NCBI RefSeq assembly: GCF_001665785.1
Contig: NZ_LZSO01000026.1
Coordinates: 62,001-126,000 of the forward strand
DNA length: 64,000 nucleotides
DNA from: Mycolicibacterium peregrinum
GTDB taxonomy: Bacteria; Actinomycetota; Actinomycetes; Mycobacteriales; Mycobacteriaceae
Direction: 5' to 3'
The notes beneath the pieces were generated by a model. That model was given only the letters and a program-made list of their open reading frames with translations. It was not told the DNA's origin and did no database searches. The position numbers were made by a program, and so were the translations under genes. Positions 1 to 8,513 of this stretch are shown one piece after another. Position 1 is the stretch's first letter, and the number at the start of each line of letters is the position of its first letter.

Positions 1-846
<846 letters not shown>

Positions 847-875
847 CGTTGGTTCCTCTCTTCGGGTTGTGCCGG

Positions 876-1757
876 TCAGTCCTGCGGAATGACCCGTGGG
901 TCATGTGTCGCGGCAGCCAGCGACGCGAGCAGCCGCAGCTTCTCCGCAGAGGGGGACCCCGGTTCGGCGGTGTAGACGATGACGACGTGGCCGGGCTCCG
1001 CGGTGATGGCCAGTTCTTCGTACGCCAGGATCAGCTCACCGACGTCGGGGTGGTGGAACCGCTTCGTCCCGGCACCGTGGGTGCGGACATCGTGGGTGCC
1101 CCAGAGTCGGCGGAACGTCTCACTCTGGGTGGACAGTTCGCCGACGAGGTCCTGCAGGCCGCGGTCATGCGGGTCGCGTCCGGCTTCGGCGCGCATGATC
1201 GACACGCACATGTGGGCGAACAGGTCCCAGTCGGGGTAGAAGTCGCGGGACGCGGGGTCGAGGAATTGGAACCGCGCCAGGTTGGGGGTCCGGCCGCCGT
1301 CGCCGATGAGCGGTGAGTAGAAGACGCGCCCAAGGGCGTTGGTGGCCAACAGATCCTGCTGAGGGTTGCGGACGAACGCGATGCCATCGGTGATCGCTTC
1401 GAGCGCCCAGTGCAGGCTGGGCCGGGACCCGACTGGTTTGCTTGCCCGTCGCCGTGACCGGCCGGAGGTCGGGATGCCATCGGCGGTGCGGGCGAGGTCG
1501 AACAGGTGGGCGCGTTCGGTGTCATCGAGGCGCAGGGCCTGGGCGATCGCCTCCAGGACCGAGGACGATGCGCCGGCGATCTGGCCGCGTTCGAGCTTGG
1601 CGTAGTACTCGATACTGACGCCGGCCAGGGTGGCGACCTCACCGCGGCGCAGCCCGGGCACCCGCCGCTGCCCGACGTCGGGCAAGCCGACATCCGCGGG
1701 GGAGAGTTTCGCCCGCCGGGAGGTCAGGAACTCCCGTACCTCCGCCCTGTTGTCCAC
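876..1757 (-). CDS. XRE-family regulator with MmyB-like ligand-binding domain
   Basis: A 293-residue DNA-binding regulator. The N-terminal ~80 residues form an HTH_31/XRE domain with the signature VPGLRRGEVATLAGVSIEYY followed by KLERG, and the rest resembles the MmyB-like PAS-type ligand-binding domain. Start codon GTG at 1755-1757. It is transcribed divergently from the MFS exporter at 1884 and lies upstream of the CMD and aldo/keto reductase genes. Regulators of this family commonly control adjacent oxidoreductases or exporters, so control of both sides of the intergenic region is likely but inferred. The inverted repeat at 1794-1806 is a candidate operator. Confidence 0.9.
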   Translation of the reverse strand: MDNRAEVREFLTSRRAKLSPADVGLPDVGQRRVPGLRRGEVATLAGVSIEYYAKLERGQIAGASSSVLEAIAQALRLDDTERAHLFDLARTADGIPTSGRSRRRASKPVGSRPSLHWALEAITDGIAFVRNPQQDLLATNALGRVFYSPLIGDGGRTPNLARFQFLDPASRDFYPDWDLFAHMCVSIMRAEAGRDPHDRGLQDLVGELSTQSETFRRLWGTHDVRTHGAGTKRFHHPDVGELILAYEELAITAEPGHVVIVYTAEPGSPSAEKLRLLASLAAATHDPRVIPQD

Positions 1758-1793
1758 CGATCCGACGCTACCGGCGGATCGGGCAGCCAGGGA

Positions 1794-1806
1794 TACCCTG
1801 CGGGTA
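1794..1806. promoter_or_regulatory. Inverted repeat TACCC-TGC-GGGTA, candidate operator
   Basis: A perfect 5-3-5 inverted repeat sits 37 bases upstream of the MmyB-like regulator start and 78 bases upstream of the divergent MFS gene. Its position suits an operator for the regulator. A second weaker dyad (AGTGA-CTTCT-TCACT) lies a few tens of bases nearer the MFS gene. Short repeats arise by chance, so this is tentative. Confidence 0.35.
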
Positions 1807-1883
1807 CACCTCTCGACAGTGACTTCTTCACTGCTGCGCGGGCCGCTTGCATTGATGTCGACACCGACATCGAAAGGGACCCG

Positions 1884-3119
1884 ATGACCCCGACCACCGA
1901 CGCGCCGCGCGACGTGTGCAACCGAGCACCGCTCGCATTGAGCGCCACCGTGCTCACCACCATCGTGCTGATCACGGCGATCGCACCGCTGGCCACCGAT
2001 ATGTATGTGCCGGCGTTCCCGCTGGTCGGCCGGGACCTGACCGCAACGGCCACGCAGGTGCAGTTGACGCTGACGACGTTCTTCGTCGGCATGGCTCTGG
2101 GTCAGCTGGTCGGCGGACCCGCCTCAGACCGGATCGGCCGCCGCACACCACTGCTGGTGTCGCTCGCCGTGCTGGCGGCGGCATCGGCGGTGTGTGCGTT
2201 CAGCCCGAGCATCGCGGTGATGATGCTGGCGCGGTTGGTGCAGGGCTTCAGTGGCGGCTGGGCGATGGTGATCGCCCGCTCGATCGTCGTGGACCTCACC
2301 CGCGGCGCCGAGCTGGTGCGGGCGATGAACATGGTGGCCGGTGTGTCGGGGGTCGCGCCCATCGTCGGGCCGCTGCTCGGTGGGGTGATCCTTCAGTTCT
2401 CGCACTGGCGGGTGTCGTTCTGGGTGGTGGCCGCACTGGCCGCGTTGATGTTCCTCGCTGTCGCGGTCGGGGTGGCAGAGACGCTGCCCGCCGACAAGCG
2501 GCATGGCGGCGGGCTCAGCCACATCACCGGGACGGCGAAAACGGTGCTGCGCCACCGCTCGTTCGTCGGCTACCTGCTGGTGTTCGGCTCATCCATGGGC
2601 ATGATTTTCGCCTACGTCGCCACCTCGGCGTTCGTGCTGCAGTCGATGAACGGGCTGTCTCCGATGGCGTATTCGATCGACTTCGCGTTCAACGCAGTCG
2701 GTCTCACCGTCGCCACCCTGGCGGCGGCTCGCCTGGCCAACCGGGTCTCCACCCGCAAGGTGGTCGGCGTCGGTCTGGCCGCCAGCGCTGTGGCGGGAGT
2801 GTTCCTGCTGGTCGGTGCGGCCTGGTTCCACATGCCTTTGCCACTCGCACTCGGCGGGTTCTTCGTCTTGATGACCGCCCAGGGCCTGGTCGGTCCCAAC
2901 GCCGGTGCACTCGCCTCCGACGCCGTACCCGAACATCCCGGCACCGGCTCGGCGCTGCTGGGCTTCGTGCAGTGGTGCATGGCCGGTGTCATCGCACCGC
3001 TGGCCGGCCTCGGGGGTGCCGAGACCGCAGTACCGATGGCGGCCATCGTGACGGTCCTCGCGGTGGCGTCCGCCGTCGCGCTCCGCGTGCTCCGACCAGC
3101 CACAGCTCAAACCACTTGA
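1884..3119 (+). CDS. Bcr/CflA-type MFS multidrug exporter
   Basis: A 411-residue inner-membrane proton-coupled exporter of the Bcr/CflA drug:H+ antiporter subfamily. Visible features: hydrophobic first helix followed by ATDMYVPAFPLVGRDL, the family's loop motif; MFS motif A-like GGPASDRIGRRTPLL after the second helix; and about 12 hydrophobic segments. The open frame extends far upstream, but the ATG at 1884 is preceded by a good ribosome site (GAAAGGGA) and gives the right family start. It diverges from the MmyB-like regulator, whose presumed operator lies between them. The lipoprotein hydrolase starts 29 bases after its stop. Substrate unknown. Confidence 0.9.
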   Translation: MTPTTDAPRDVCNRAPLALSATVLTTIVLITAIAPLATDMYVPAFPLVGRDLTATATQVQLTLTTFFVGMALGQLVGGPASDRIGRRTPLLVSLAVLAAASAVCAFSPSIAVMMLARLVQGFSGGWAMVIARSIVVDLTRGAELVRAMNMVAGVSGVAPIVGPLLGGVILQFSHWRVSFWVVAALAALMFLAVAVGVAETLPADKRHGGGLSHITGTAKTVLRHRSFVGYLLVFGSSMGMIFAYVATSAFVLQSMNGLSPMAYSIDFAFNAVGLTVATLAAARLANRVSTRKVVGVGLAASAVAGVFLLVGAAWFHMPLPLALGGFFVLMTAQGLVGPNAGALASDAVPEHPGTGSALLGFVQWCMAGVIAPLAGLGGAETAVPMAAIVTVLAVASAVALRVLRPATAQTT

Positions 3120-3148
3120 TTCTGAACAACCTTGAGAGAGGAATCCCC

Positions 3149-4333
3149 ATGCGTGAGATGCAACTGAGCCGACGCGGCTTGATCCAGATAGCCGGCGCCG
3201 GTGCGGCGGCCGCGCGCCTGCTCGGAGTGGCCGGCTGTTCGTCCGGGAATGACGCCGGGACCCCGTCACCGTCGGAAGGACCGTCGTCGAACGGGGCGGC
3301 GTCGGGCGGCCCCACGACCGGCCCTGCGAACCTTCCCAGTCCTGATCGCAGCCTGCCTGCGGGAGACACCTCACGCGGTGCCGACAACTTCTTCATCAGC
3401 GAGCGCCTGGAAGCTCACGGCGTCACCTTCGGCAACCAGTTCGGACAGCGGGTCTCGGCGAATCTCTTCGTCCCGCAGGACATGAACCGCCGCACCCGCA
3501 ATCCGGCCATCGTCGTGAGTCATCCGATGGGCGCGGTCAAGGAACAGTCCGCGAACCTGTACGCACAGAAGCTCGCCGAGCAGGGCTTCGTGACGCTGTC
3601 CGTCGACCACGCCTACTGGGGCTCCAGCGACGGCGAACCGCGCAACCTGGTGGCTCCCGACAACTACGCCGAGAGCTACAACGCCTCGGTCGACTACCTG
3701 CGCACTCTCGACTACGTGGATCGTGAACGGATCGGTGCGCTCGGCATCTGCGGCAGCGGCAGCTTCGTGATCAGCGCCGCCAAGATCGACCCCAGGATCA
3801 AGGCCGTCGGCACCGTCAGCATGTACGACATGGGTGCCGCCAACCGTTTCGGCCTGCGCCACGCGGTGACACTGGAGCAGCGTCGCGAGGTCCTCACTCA
3901 GGTCGCCGCACAGCGCGACGCCGAGTTCGCCGGTGCAGCAACCGAATACACGAGCGGCACGGTGCACGAGCTCACGGCCTCGTCCACCCCGGTCGAGCGC
4001 GAGTTCTTCGACTTCTACCGCACCTCCCGGGGCGGCTACACCCCAGTGGGGGCTACACCCGCAACGACCACGCACCCGACGCTGACCAGCAACGTGCGCT
4101 TCCTGAACTACTTCCCGCTCGAGGAGATCGAGACCATCTCGCCGCGGCCGCTGATGGTCGTCACCGGAGAACAGGCGCACTCCCGCGAGTTCGCAGAGGA
4201 CGCCTACCGCCGCGCCGCCGAACCCAAGGAACTCGTCCTCGTACCCGGCGCCGGACACGTGGACCTCTATGACCGCGTCGACATGATCCCCTTCGACCGC
4301 CTGGCCACGTTCTACCGACGCAGCCTGTCCTGA
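3149..4333 (+). CDS. Alpha/beta hydrolase, predicted Tat-exported lipoprotein
   Basis: A 394-residue alpha/beta hydrolase resembling the YcjY/dienelactone hydrolase-like group. The N-terminus has a twin-arginine motif (SRRGLIQ, residues 7-13), a hydrophobic stretch and a lipobox ending in Cys30 (GVAGC), followed by a Ser/Pro/Gly-rich linker to about residue 72, so it should be a cell-surface lipoprotein. The nucleophile elbow reads GICGSG, with Cys where most hydrolases have Ser, as in dienelactone hydrolases. The likely catalytic His is in PGAGHVDLYD near the C-terminus. The start ATG at 3149 is preceded by GAGAGAGGAA. It follows the exporter closely and may be co-transcribed. Substrate unknown. 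Confidence 0.85.
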   Translation: MREMQLSRRGLIQIAGAGAAAARLLGVAGCSSGNDAGTPSPSEGPSSNGAASGGPTTGPANLPSPDRSLPAGDTSRGADNFFISERLEAHGVTFGNQFGQRVSANLFVPQDMNRRTRNPAIVVSHPMGAVKEQSANLYAQKLAEQGFVTLSVDHAYWGSSDGEPRNLVAPDNYAESYNASVDYLRTLDYVDRERIGALGICGSGSFVISAAKIDPRIKAVGTVSMYDMGAANRFGLRHAVTLEQRREVLTQVAAQRDAEFAGAATEYTSGTVHELTASSTPVEREFFDFYRTSRGGYTPVGATPATTTHPTLTSNVRFLNYFPLEEIETISPRPLMVVTGEQAHSREFAEDAYRRAAEPKELVLVPGAGHVDLYDRVDMIPFDRLATFYRRSLS

Positions 4334-4347
4334 CGATCGGCGACGAC

Positions 4348-4575
4348 ATGACCGGCGCCGGGGATTCTGTTCTCCACATCCCCTGGAATAATCTTGGATT
4401 CTTCCAGGACACCGGTTCCCTGGGCTTTTCGGAACAGCTCGTCCGGATCGGCACCACCGACGACGTCGACGCCATTCGGCGACTGGGCTGCCAGGATGTC
4501 ACCATCACCCTTGCGAGGTGCCTTGCTGAACCCTGCTGCCCCGTGGCGTCGCCGTCTGGTGTACTTCTGCGGTAG
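4348..4575 (+). CDS. Possible small ORF, unknown function
   Basis: A 75-codon frame in the 272-base gap between the hydrolase and the next gene. The first ~50 residues (including WNNLGFFQDTGSLGFSEQLV) look protein-like, while the end is Cys/Pro-rich and looks random. There is no convincing ribosome site. I do not recognise a family. It could be a small gene, a decayed fragment or chance. Confidence 0.25.
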   Translation: MTGAGDSVLHIPWNNLGFFQDTGSLGFSEQLVRIGTTDDVDAIRRLGCQDVTITLARCLAEPCCPVASPSGVLLR

Positions 4576-4605
4576 CGGTCGGGGGACCGTGGTGGAGGGG
4601 GAACT

Positions 4606-5766
4606 GTGGCGAAGCGATCACCGATCCTTCAGGCGTGGAACGATGCTCTGCGGCCGGCGTGTAAGCGCCGTGGGATGCGGTTCGTCAGCGCGACGGGGTT
4701 CGTCCTCGACGATGTCTACGTGACCGAACTCTTCTACCCGCAGGTGTTCCACCCGGACAAGGACCCGGACCGGCTGCGGATCACCTGGACCGTGGAGATC
4801 AAGCCGCTTGCCGTCGACGAGATCCTCTGGGCCGCTTTCATGCCCGACGTGGTGATGGGGCGGCAGATGCGGATCAACCGCCGCGTCAACGGCGCCTTCA
4901 AGGTGCAGCCGTTGCGGATCGGCACCGGCCACCGGGACATTCCGGCGACCGGCGAGCCGGAGTGGGATCCAGTGCTCGACGAGTTCGACCGCGTACGTGG
5001 TGAGTTCATCACCGCGCACCCCACTGCCGCCGACTACGCGGCCGTCGTGGAGCGGCCCCCCGACGGCATCGCCCCCAACCGAGCCTTGACCCGCACCGTC
5101 ACCGCGCTGATCGCCGCCGGGCGCAACGCTGACGCCGCGGGGTTGGCCGATGAGGCGATCGCCCGCGGTGAGCGGGGCGGGATGTCCTCGACGGTCGACG
5201 TGCTCAAGTACCTGGCCGCCTACGCGAAAGGCCCTGCGGCGTATGCCGCGTTCACCGACAGCCTCACCCCGACCCACGACTACCAGGTGCTGTGCGAGAC
5301 CGACCGCACCATCTCCAACGATCTGATCCGTGAGCACCACAGGGGCATCATCGGCCACCACCTGCGCAGCATGGACGGCGCCGACCCGTGGGCCATCGTG
5401 CTCAGCGCCCGCCCACCTCGCGGCGTGGTGGCGGACTTCTCGACTTCGCTGTACCTGCAGGCCGCCGGCACCGCCGAGGCCATGGCGATCGAGTTCTGCC
5501 GGCCCGGCGGCGCCGACATCGGGGCGGTGTCGGTGCGGTCGGTCGTCGGCCACCCGCACAGCGGCCCCGTCGAGCTCGACGTCGACATCGTGCTGCCGCG
5601 CAGCGTTCAGACGATCAGCCGCCACGAGGTGTTCACCGCGGACGAGGCCGCGGACATGTTCGAGCGGTTCTACCGGACCGACACGATCGGTGACGGTTAC
5701 ACGCTGCGCCCGGTGGAGGGCTACACAGCCGAGGGAGGGTACATCGACATGCGAGTAGCCACCTGA
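4606..5766 (+). CDS. Hypothetical protein, two-gene unit with the next ORF
   Basis: A 386-residue soluble protein with no signal peptide or membrane helix. The GTG start at 4606 follows a strong purine-rich site (GGAGGGGGAAC). The first ~110 residues have the look of a DUF4304-like domain (hydrophobic and aromatic alternation, e.g. ELFYPQVFHPDKDPDRLRI), but I cannot confirm that. The middle is Ala-rich and helical. Its stop overlaps the start of the next gene (ATGA), so the two products are probably made together and may interact. Function unknown. Confidence 0.75.
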   Translation: MAKRSPILQAWNDALRPACKRRGMRFVSATGFVLDDVYVTELFYPQVFHPDKDPDRLRITWTVEIKPLAVDEILWAAFMPDVVMGRQMRINRRVNGAFKVQPLRIGTGHRDIPATGEPEWDPVLDEFDRVRGEFITAHPTAADYAAVVERPPDGIAPNRALTRTVTALIAAGRNADAAGLADEAIARGERGGMSSTVDVLKYLAAYAKGPAAYAAFTDSLTPTHDYQVLCETDRTISNDLIREHHRGIIGHHLRSMDGADPWAIVLSARPPRGVVADFSTSLYLQAAGTAEAMAIEFCRPGGADIGAVSVRSVVGHPHSGPVELDVDIVLPRSVQTISRHEVFTADEAADMFERFYRTDTIGDGYTLRPVEGYTAEGGYIDMRVAT

Positions 5767-6218
5767 TGGACGAACTTCTGTCCCACAAGCTCTTTGGTCA
5801 CTGGACCGACGGCCACCGGCACCGTGCCGTGTTGGTCGACACCGACTTCGCAGCCGACAACGAGACGTGGGTGGAGGAGCTGCTCACGGGCGCTCTCGCC
5901 GCGATGGCGAACGCCGGCGTTGAGGTGACCCGCACGCCGCTGCGCAACGCCGACGGCAGGATCTACCTCACTCTCGACGGGCAGGAGACCATGGCGCTCG
6001 ACGTCGACAACGGTTCGCTCCACGACGGAGTGCACGGCATCCTCGGCCGGTTCGACGCGATCGCCGCCGGCCGCGGTCGTCGCGAGCGCTGGAACGTCTG
6101 CGGAGACCCGGTCGGGGTCGGATACTTCGTCACTCCCGAGGAACTCGTGACCCCGGCGGGAGTCGACGTGCGTGAACTCGACATCGGCGAGCCCTGGTAC
6201 CGAGCCCGTCCCGACTGA
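5766..6218 (+). CDS. Hypothetical protein, translationally coupled partner
   Basis: A 150-residue soluble acidic protein starting inside the stop codon of the preceding gene (ATGA overlap). It has no signal peptide, Cys cluster or recognisable catalytic motif. The sequence is rich in Asp and short beta-like segments (RAVLVDTDFAADNETWVEEL, GRIYLTLDGQETMALDVDNG). The coupling to the 386-residue upstream gene suggests a stable complex. An immunity-like or regulatory role is possible but not shown. Confidence 0.7.
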   Translation: MDELLSHKLFGHWTDGHRHRAVLVDTDFAADNETWVEELLTGALAAMANAGVEVTRTPLRNADGRIYLTLDGQETMALDVDNGSLHDGVHGILGRFDAIAAGRGRRERWNVCGDPVGVGYFVTPEELVTPAGVDVRELDIGEPWYRARPD

Positions 6219-6630
6219 CGTGCCGATAGCCGTAGGCACTGTCTCCTCCAGATTCATCAGGGGCGCTACATGACTCGCTGTTCGACGGTCAGTCATGCGG
6301 CGTTAGTCCCATCTGGGGTCAGACGTTCATCTACGACATCTCGGCCAAGGAGTCGAGTTGCATGGATATCTCGGCGTCATGCGGCAGCCCGTTCGTGTCA
6401 GCGCCGTAGTAGACGCCGAGGTTGTTTTGCGCGCGGGGGTTGCCGAGTCCAGCGGCCCAGAAGATGTAGGCCAGCCGTCGGCGAAGCTGAACGAATAGAG
6501 CAGTAGCTCACTACCTCACCCTTTGAACTTCCGACGCGTCATGATCAACCGGAGAGAAGGACTTCGTACGGCAGTCCGGACGAACCAGCTTAGAAGTGTG
6601 CCGAATACTGACAGCAACAGGAGGCGGTCA
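6219..6630. other. Intergenic region with decayed coding sequence
   Basis: 412 bases between the hypothetical pair and the tail tube gene. The only clear content is the leftward Sel1/TPR-like remnant at 6331-6507 and a good ribosome site (AGGAGG) just before 6631. The tail tube frame is open upstream of 6631 back to about 6523, but that part does not match the family and is probably noncoding. Confidence 0.5.
6331..6507 (-). pseudogene. Remnant of a Sel1/TPR-like repeat protein
   Basis: On the minus strand a 58-codon frame runs from a TGA (6508-6510) to a TAG (6331-6333) without any ATG, GTG or TTG near its beginning, and translates to protein-like sequence containing LAYIFWAAGLGNPRAQNNLG followed by VYYGADTNGLPHDAEISMQL. 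The part GNPRAQNNLGVYY resembles a Sel1/TPR repeat helix. It looks like the 3' end of a gene whose 5' part has been lost. I infer a deletion or transfer boundary here, next to the orphan phage-tail-type gene. Confidence 0.45.
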
Positions 6631-7083
6631 ATGGCCGAGTTCATTGTCAATCCGGAACGGATCGACCCCTATAAAAACTTCAGGTTTCGGGTCAAGTGGG
6701 ACGCCCGCTATGTTGCGGGAATATCACGAATTGCTGGCTTGCGGAGCGGCACCGAGGTCATCGCTAGTCCAGCAAAATTCAGTCCCATCGTGCTCGAGCG
6801 TGGCATGACCCACGACTCGAGTTTCCAAATGTGGGTCAACCAGGCGACGACAGGGTTCGCACAGGGCGGCGAATCGTCACTCAACGTCCTCCGGCAAGAC
6901 GTCCGGATCGAGTCGTTCAATGAAGCCGGTCAGCTTGTCGAGGCGTGGGACGTATTCCGCTGCTGGCCTTCGGAATACCAACCGCTGGCCGACCTCGACG
7001 GCAATGCGGACGCGGTGATCATTGGACATCTCAAGCTGGAGAATGAGGGGTGGGCGCGAGACGCTTCCGTTTGGGGCGCTTGA
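6631..7083 (+). CDS. Orphan contractile-tail tube protein (T4 gp19-like)
   Basis: A 150-residue protein closely resembling the T4 gp19-like tail tube family (TIGR02241/PF06841) found in contractile phage tails and extracellular contractile injection systems. Recognisable blocks in order: NFRFRVKWDARYVAGISRI near the N-terminus, ITLERG-equivalent IVLERGMTHDSSFQMWVN, then IESFNEAGQLVEAWDVFRCW and the terminal GHLKLENEGWARD. The loop that in typical members carries a basic GGDPSTSRKSP-like segment is shortened to a few residues (SPAKFS). The start ATG at 6631 has an excellent AGGAGG site; longer starts are unlikely. No sheath, baseplate, spike or AAA+ gene lies nearby, so this is an orphan. Local GC (about 53% in the two lines I counted, 6661-6780) is below the surroundings. 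Confidence 0.85.
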   Translation: MAEFIVNPERIDPYKNFRFRVKWDARYVAGISRIAGLRSGTEVIASPAKFSPIVLERGMTHDSSFQMWVNQATTGFAQGGESSLNVLRQDVRIESFNEAGQLVEAWDVFRCWPSEYQPLADLDGNADAVIIGHLKLENEGWARDASVWGA

Positions 7084-7367
7084 TTTTGGGCGACTACATC
7101 TCTCCACTGGCCACGGCCGTCGGATGGAGCTTCGATCGCGCAGGCGAAGCAGCGGTCGCGCGACCGAGCTGAGAACGGCTACGCCCTTTTGGAAACTGAC
7201 TGAGTGCTAGGCGAATTCGTCGGCGACAGGTGCACTTTCGTCGTGAACCGTGATGCCCGTAGCGCGCAGCCTCCGCGACGGGTACGACACCGGAGTTGGG
7301 ATCGGTAGCGATGCACCGCGTGGTCCGCTTGTCCGGTAAGGAAGTCGGCGAGGAGAGGACGGACATC

Positions 7368-7631
7368 GTGTGGTGGATGATTCTGCTGGTGGTGGTCGCG
7401 TTCGACGTAGCGATCTTGGCCATCTTCGTAACCGCCAAACGGCGGCTTCGTGGGCATGGGACACGCCGTCGTGGGTTGGGGCCTCTTGCCGGTGCCGGCG
7501 GTGCGGCAGCATTCTGGGCGACCGGTGCGGACTCCGGTTTCAGCGACGGAGGACATGGGGGACACGGGGGTTGCGGTGGTGGAAGCTGTGGTGGTGGTGG
7601 CGGAGGTTGCGGGGGCGGAGGCGGTTGCTGA
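7368..7631 (+). CDS. Small membrane protein with Gly/Cys-rich tail
   Basis: An 87-residue protein starting at GTG 7368, eight bases after AGGAGAGGAC; an ATG start at 7296 is possible but poorer. Residues ~2-22 form one membrane helix (ILLVVVAFDVAILAIF), followed by a basic loop (KRRLRGHGTRRR), a second weakly hydrophobic stretch (PLAGAGGAAAFWATGAD) and a tail that is almost only Gly, Cys, His and Ser (GGCGGGSCGGGGGGCGGGGG, ending in Cys). Such tails occur in TIGR04222-type membrane proteins, although the N-terminal domain of that family is longer. Its stop overlaps the start of the next gene (ATGA), so the two act together. Cys/His-rich ends could bind metal or be chemically modified; this is inference. 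Confidence 0.7.
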   Translation: MWWMILLVVVAFDVAILAIFVTAKRRLRGHGTRRRGLGPLAGAGGAAAFWATGADSGFSDGGHGGHGGCGGGSCGGGGGGCGGGGGC

Positions 7632-8146
7632 TGATCACGCTGCGAAGAGGTGGCGCCCGACGTGCCGCCGGGCAGGTGATCGCCGATCTCGAACTGCCGG
7701 AGGCGGTGTTCAAGACCTGCCCTTGGCAGCCGCGTGAACTCGTCGAAACCGGTCTGCGGCAGTGGTTTCGATGCTGCGCGGTAGCGCTGCGCGACGGTCA
7801 GGTCATCGGGATGCCGTCACGTGCGGTCGATGAAGCCTGGCATGGCCTGATTCTGTGCACCGCGCGCTATGCGGCATTCTGCGACGCCGCCTACGGTCAG
7901 TTCCTGCACCACCACCCCGACGGCGGTGCACCGCCCGGTGCCGCGGCGACCGGCGAGTGCATGAATGAACAGCTGCGCCGCACCGTCATTGCCTGGTCCG
8001 TGGTCGCCGGGCCGGGTGAGCGTTGCGTTCTGTGGGATCTGGACTCTCGTCTCGGACTTGACGAGCCATGGGGTGTCAGTGTGCAGCGGGTCGCGGACAT
8101 CGAAGCGGCACTGAACACAGTCGGCGCGGTTCCGAGTCGGGCATGA
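7631..8146 (+). CDS. VDEAWH-motif protein, partner of the Gly/Cys-rich peptide
   Basis: A 171-residue soluble protein whose ATG overlaps the stop of the Gly/Cys-rich gene. It carries the motif AVDEAWHGLILCTARYAAFC followed by QFLHHHP, which resembles the VDxxWH/HH motif of the glycine-rich domain protein-like (GRDP/DUF1399-like) family. The conserved His, Asp and Cys residues could form a metal site. Seven Cys are scattered through it. The enzymatic role of the family is not known to me. Translational coupling suggests that it processes, binds or localises the Gly/Cys-rich partner; that is a hypothesis. Confidence 0.7.
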   Translation: MITLRRGGARRAAGQVIADLELPEAVFKTCPWQPRELVETGLRQWFRCCAVALRDGQVIGMPSRAVDEAWHGLILCTARYAAFCDAAYGQFLHHHPDGGAPPGAAATGECMNEQLRRTVIAWSVVAGPGERCVLWDLDSRLGLDEPWGVSVQRVADIEAALNTVGAVPSRA

Positions 8147-8156
8147 CGGCCCGGAA

Positions 8157-8513
8157 CTACCCCGACGCCGCCCGACGGACCTCGGCTTCGCCGGGCACCA
8201 ATTCCAAGCTGTCACCGACATAGACTGTCACCACGGCCGTCGCCTGGAACAGCCCGTAGAAGTCGTCGATTCGGGCGAACGTGTGCGCGCGGGAGAACAA
8301 GGGCTGCACGTCGAACACCTTCACCCGAAGCTTCTCACGGGTGAGTCTGCCCAATTCCCTGCCGGATTCGGGATCGGTGATCACCTGATCCGACTCGGAC
8401 TGCACGGCGAAGATCATGCCGGGCGTCACACCCGCCTCGGCCCCACGATTGATCACCAACGTGTAGTCGTCCTCGATGAGGGCGACCTGACCGGAGAGGG
8501 TGTGCTCGGTCAT
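8157..8513 (-). CDS. FlgT C-terminal-like domain protein
   Basis: A 118-residue cytosolic protein. The first ~85 residues read as an OB-like beta barrel similar to the FlgT C-terminal domain: SGQVALIEDDYTLVINRGAE, then GVTPGMIFAVQ, then DPESGRELGRLTREKLRVKV. Mycobacteria have no flagella, so only the fold is implied. The start ATG at 8511-8513 overlaps the stop of the upstream membrane protein gene by 4 bases, so the two are coupled. Function unknown. Confidence 0.75.
   Translation of the reverse strand: MTEHTLSGQVALIEDDYTLVINRGAEAGVTPGMIFAVQSESDQVITDPESGRELGRLTREKLRVKVFDVQPLFSRAHTFARIDDFYGLFQATAVVTVYVGDSLELVPGEAEVRRAASG

Noticed and set aside
1916..3148. Long frame continuing upstream of the lipoprotein hydrolase
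   Set aside because: It is the out-of-phase shadow of the MFS gene; the real start is ATG 3149 with ribosome site and Tat/lipobox signal.
4606..6218. Toxin-immunity system
   Set aside because: Coupled genes of unknown family, but no toxin domain, secretion signal or immunity fold can be recognised.
6631..7083. Prophage
   Set aside because: No integrase, capsid, terminase or att repeats; a single tail gene does not make a prophage.
7207..7367. Gene remnant on the minus strand ending VADEFA
   Set aside because: A short protein-like end is visible, but no domain or start can be defined; not enough evidence.
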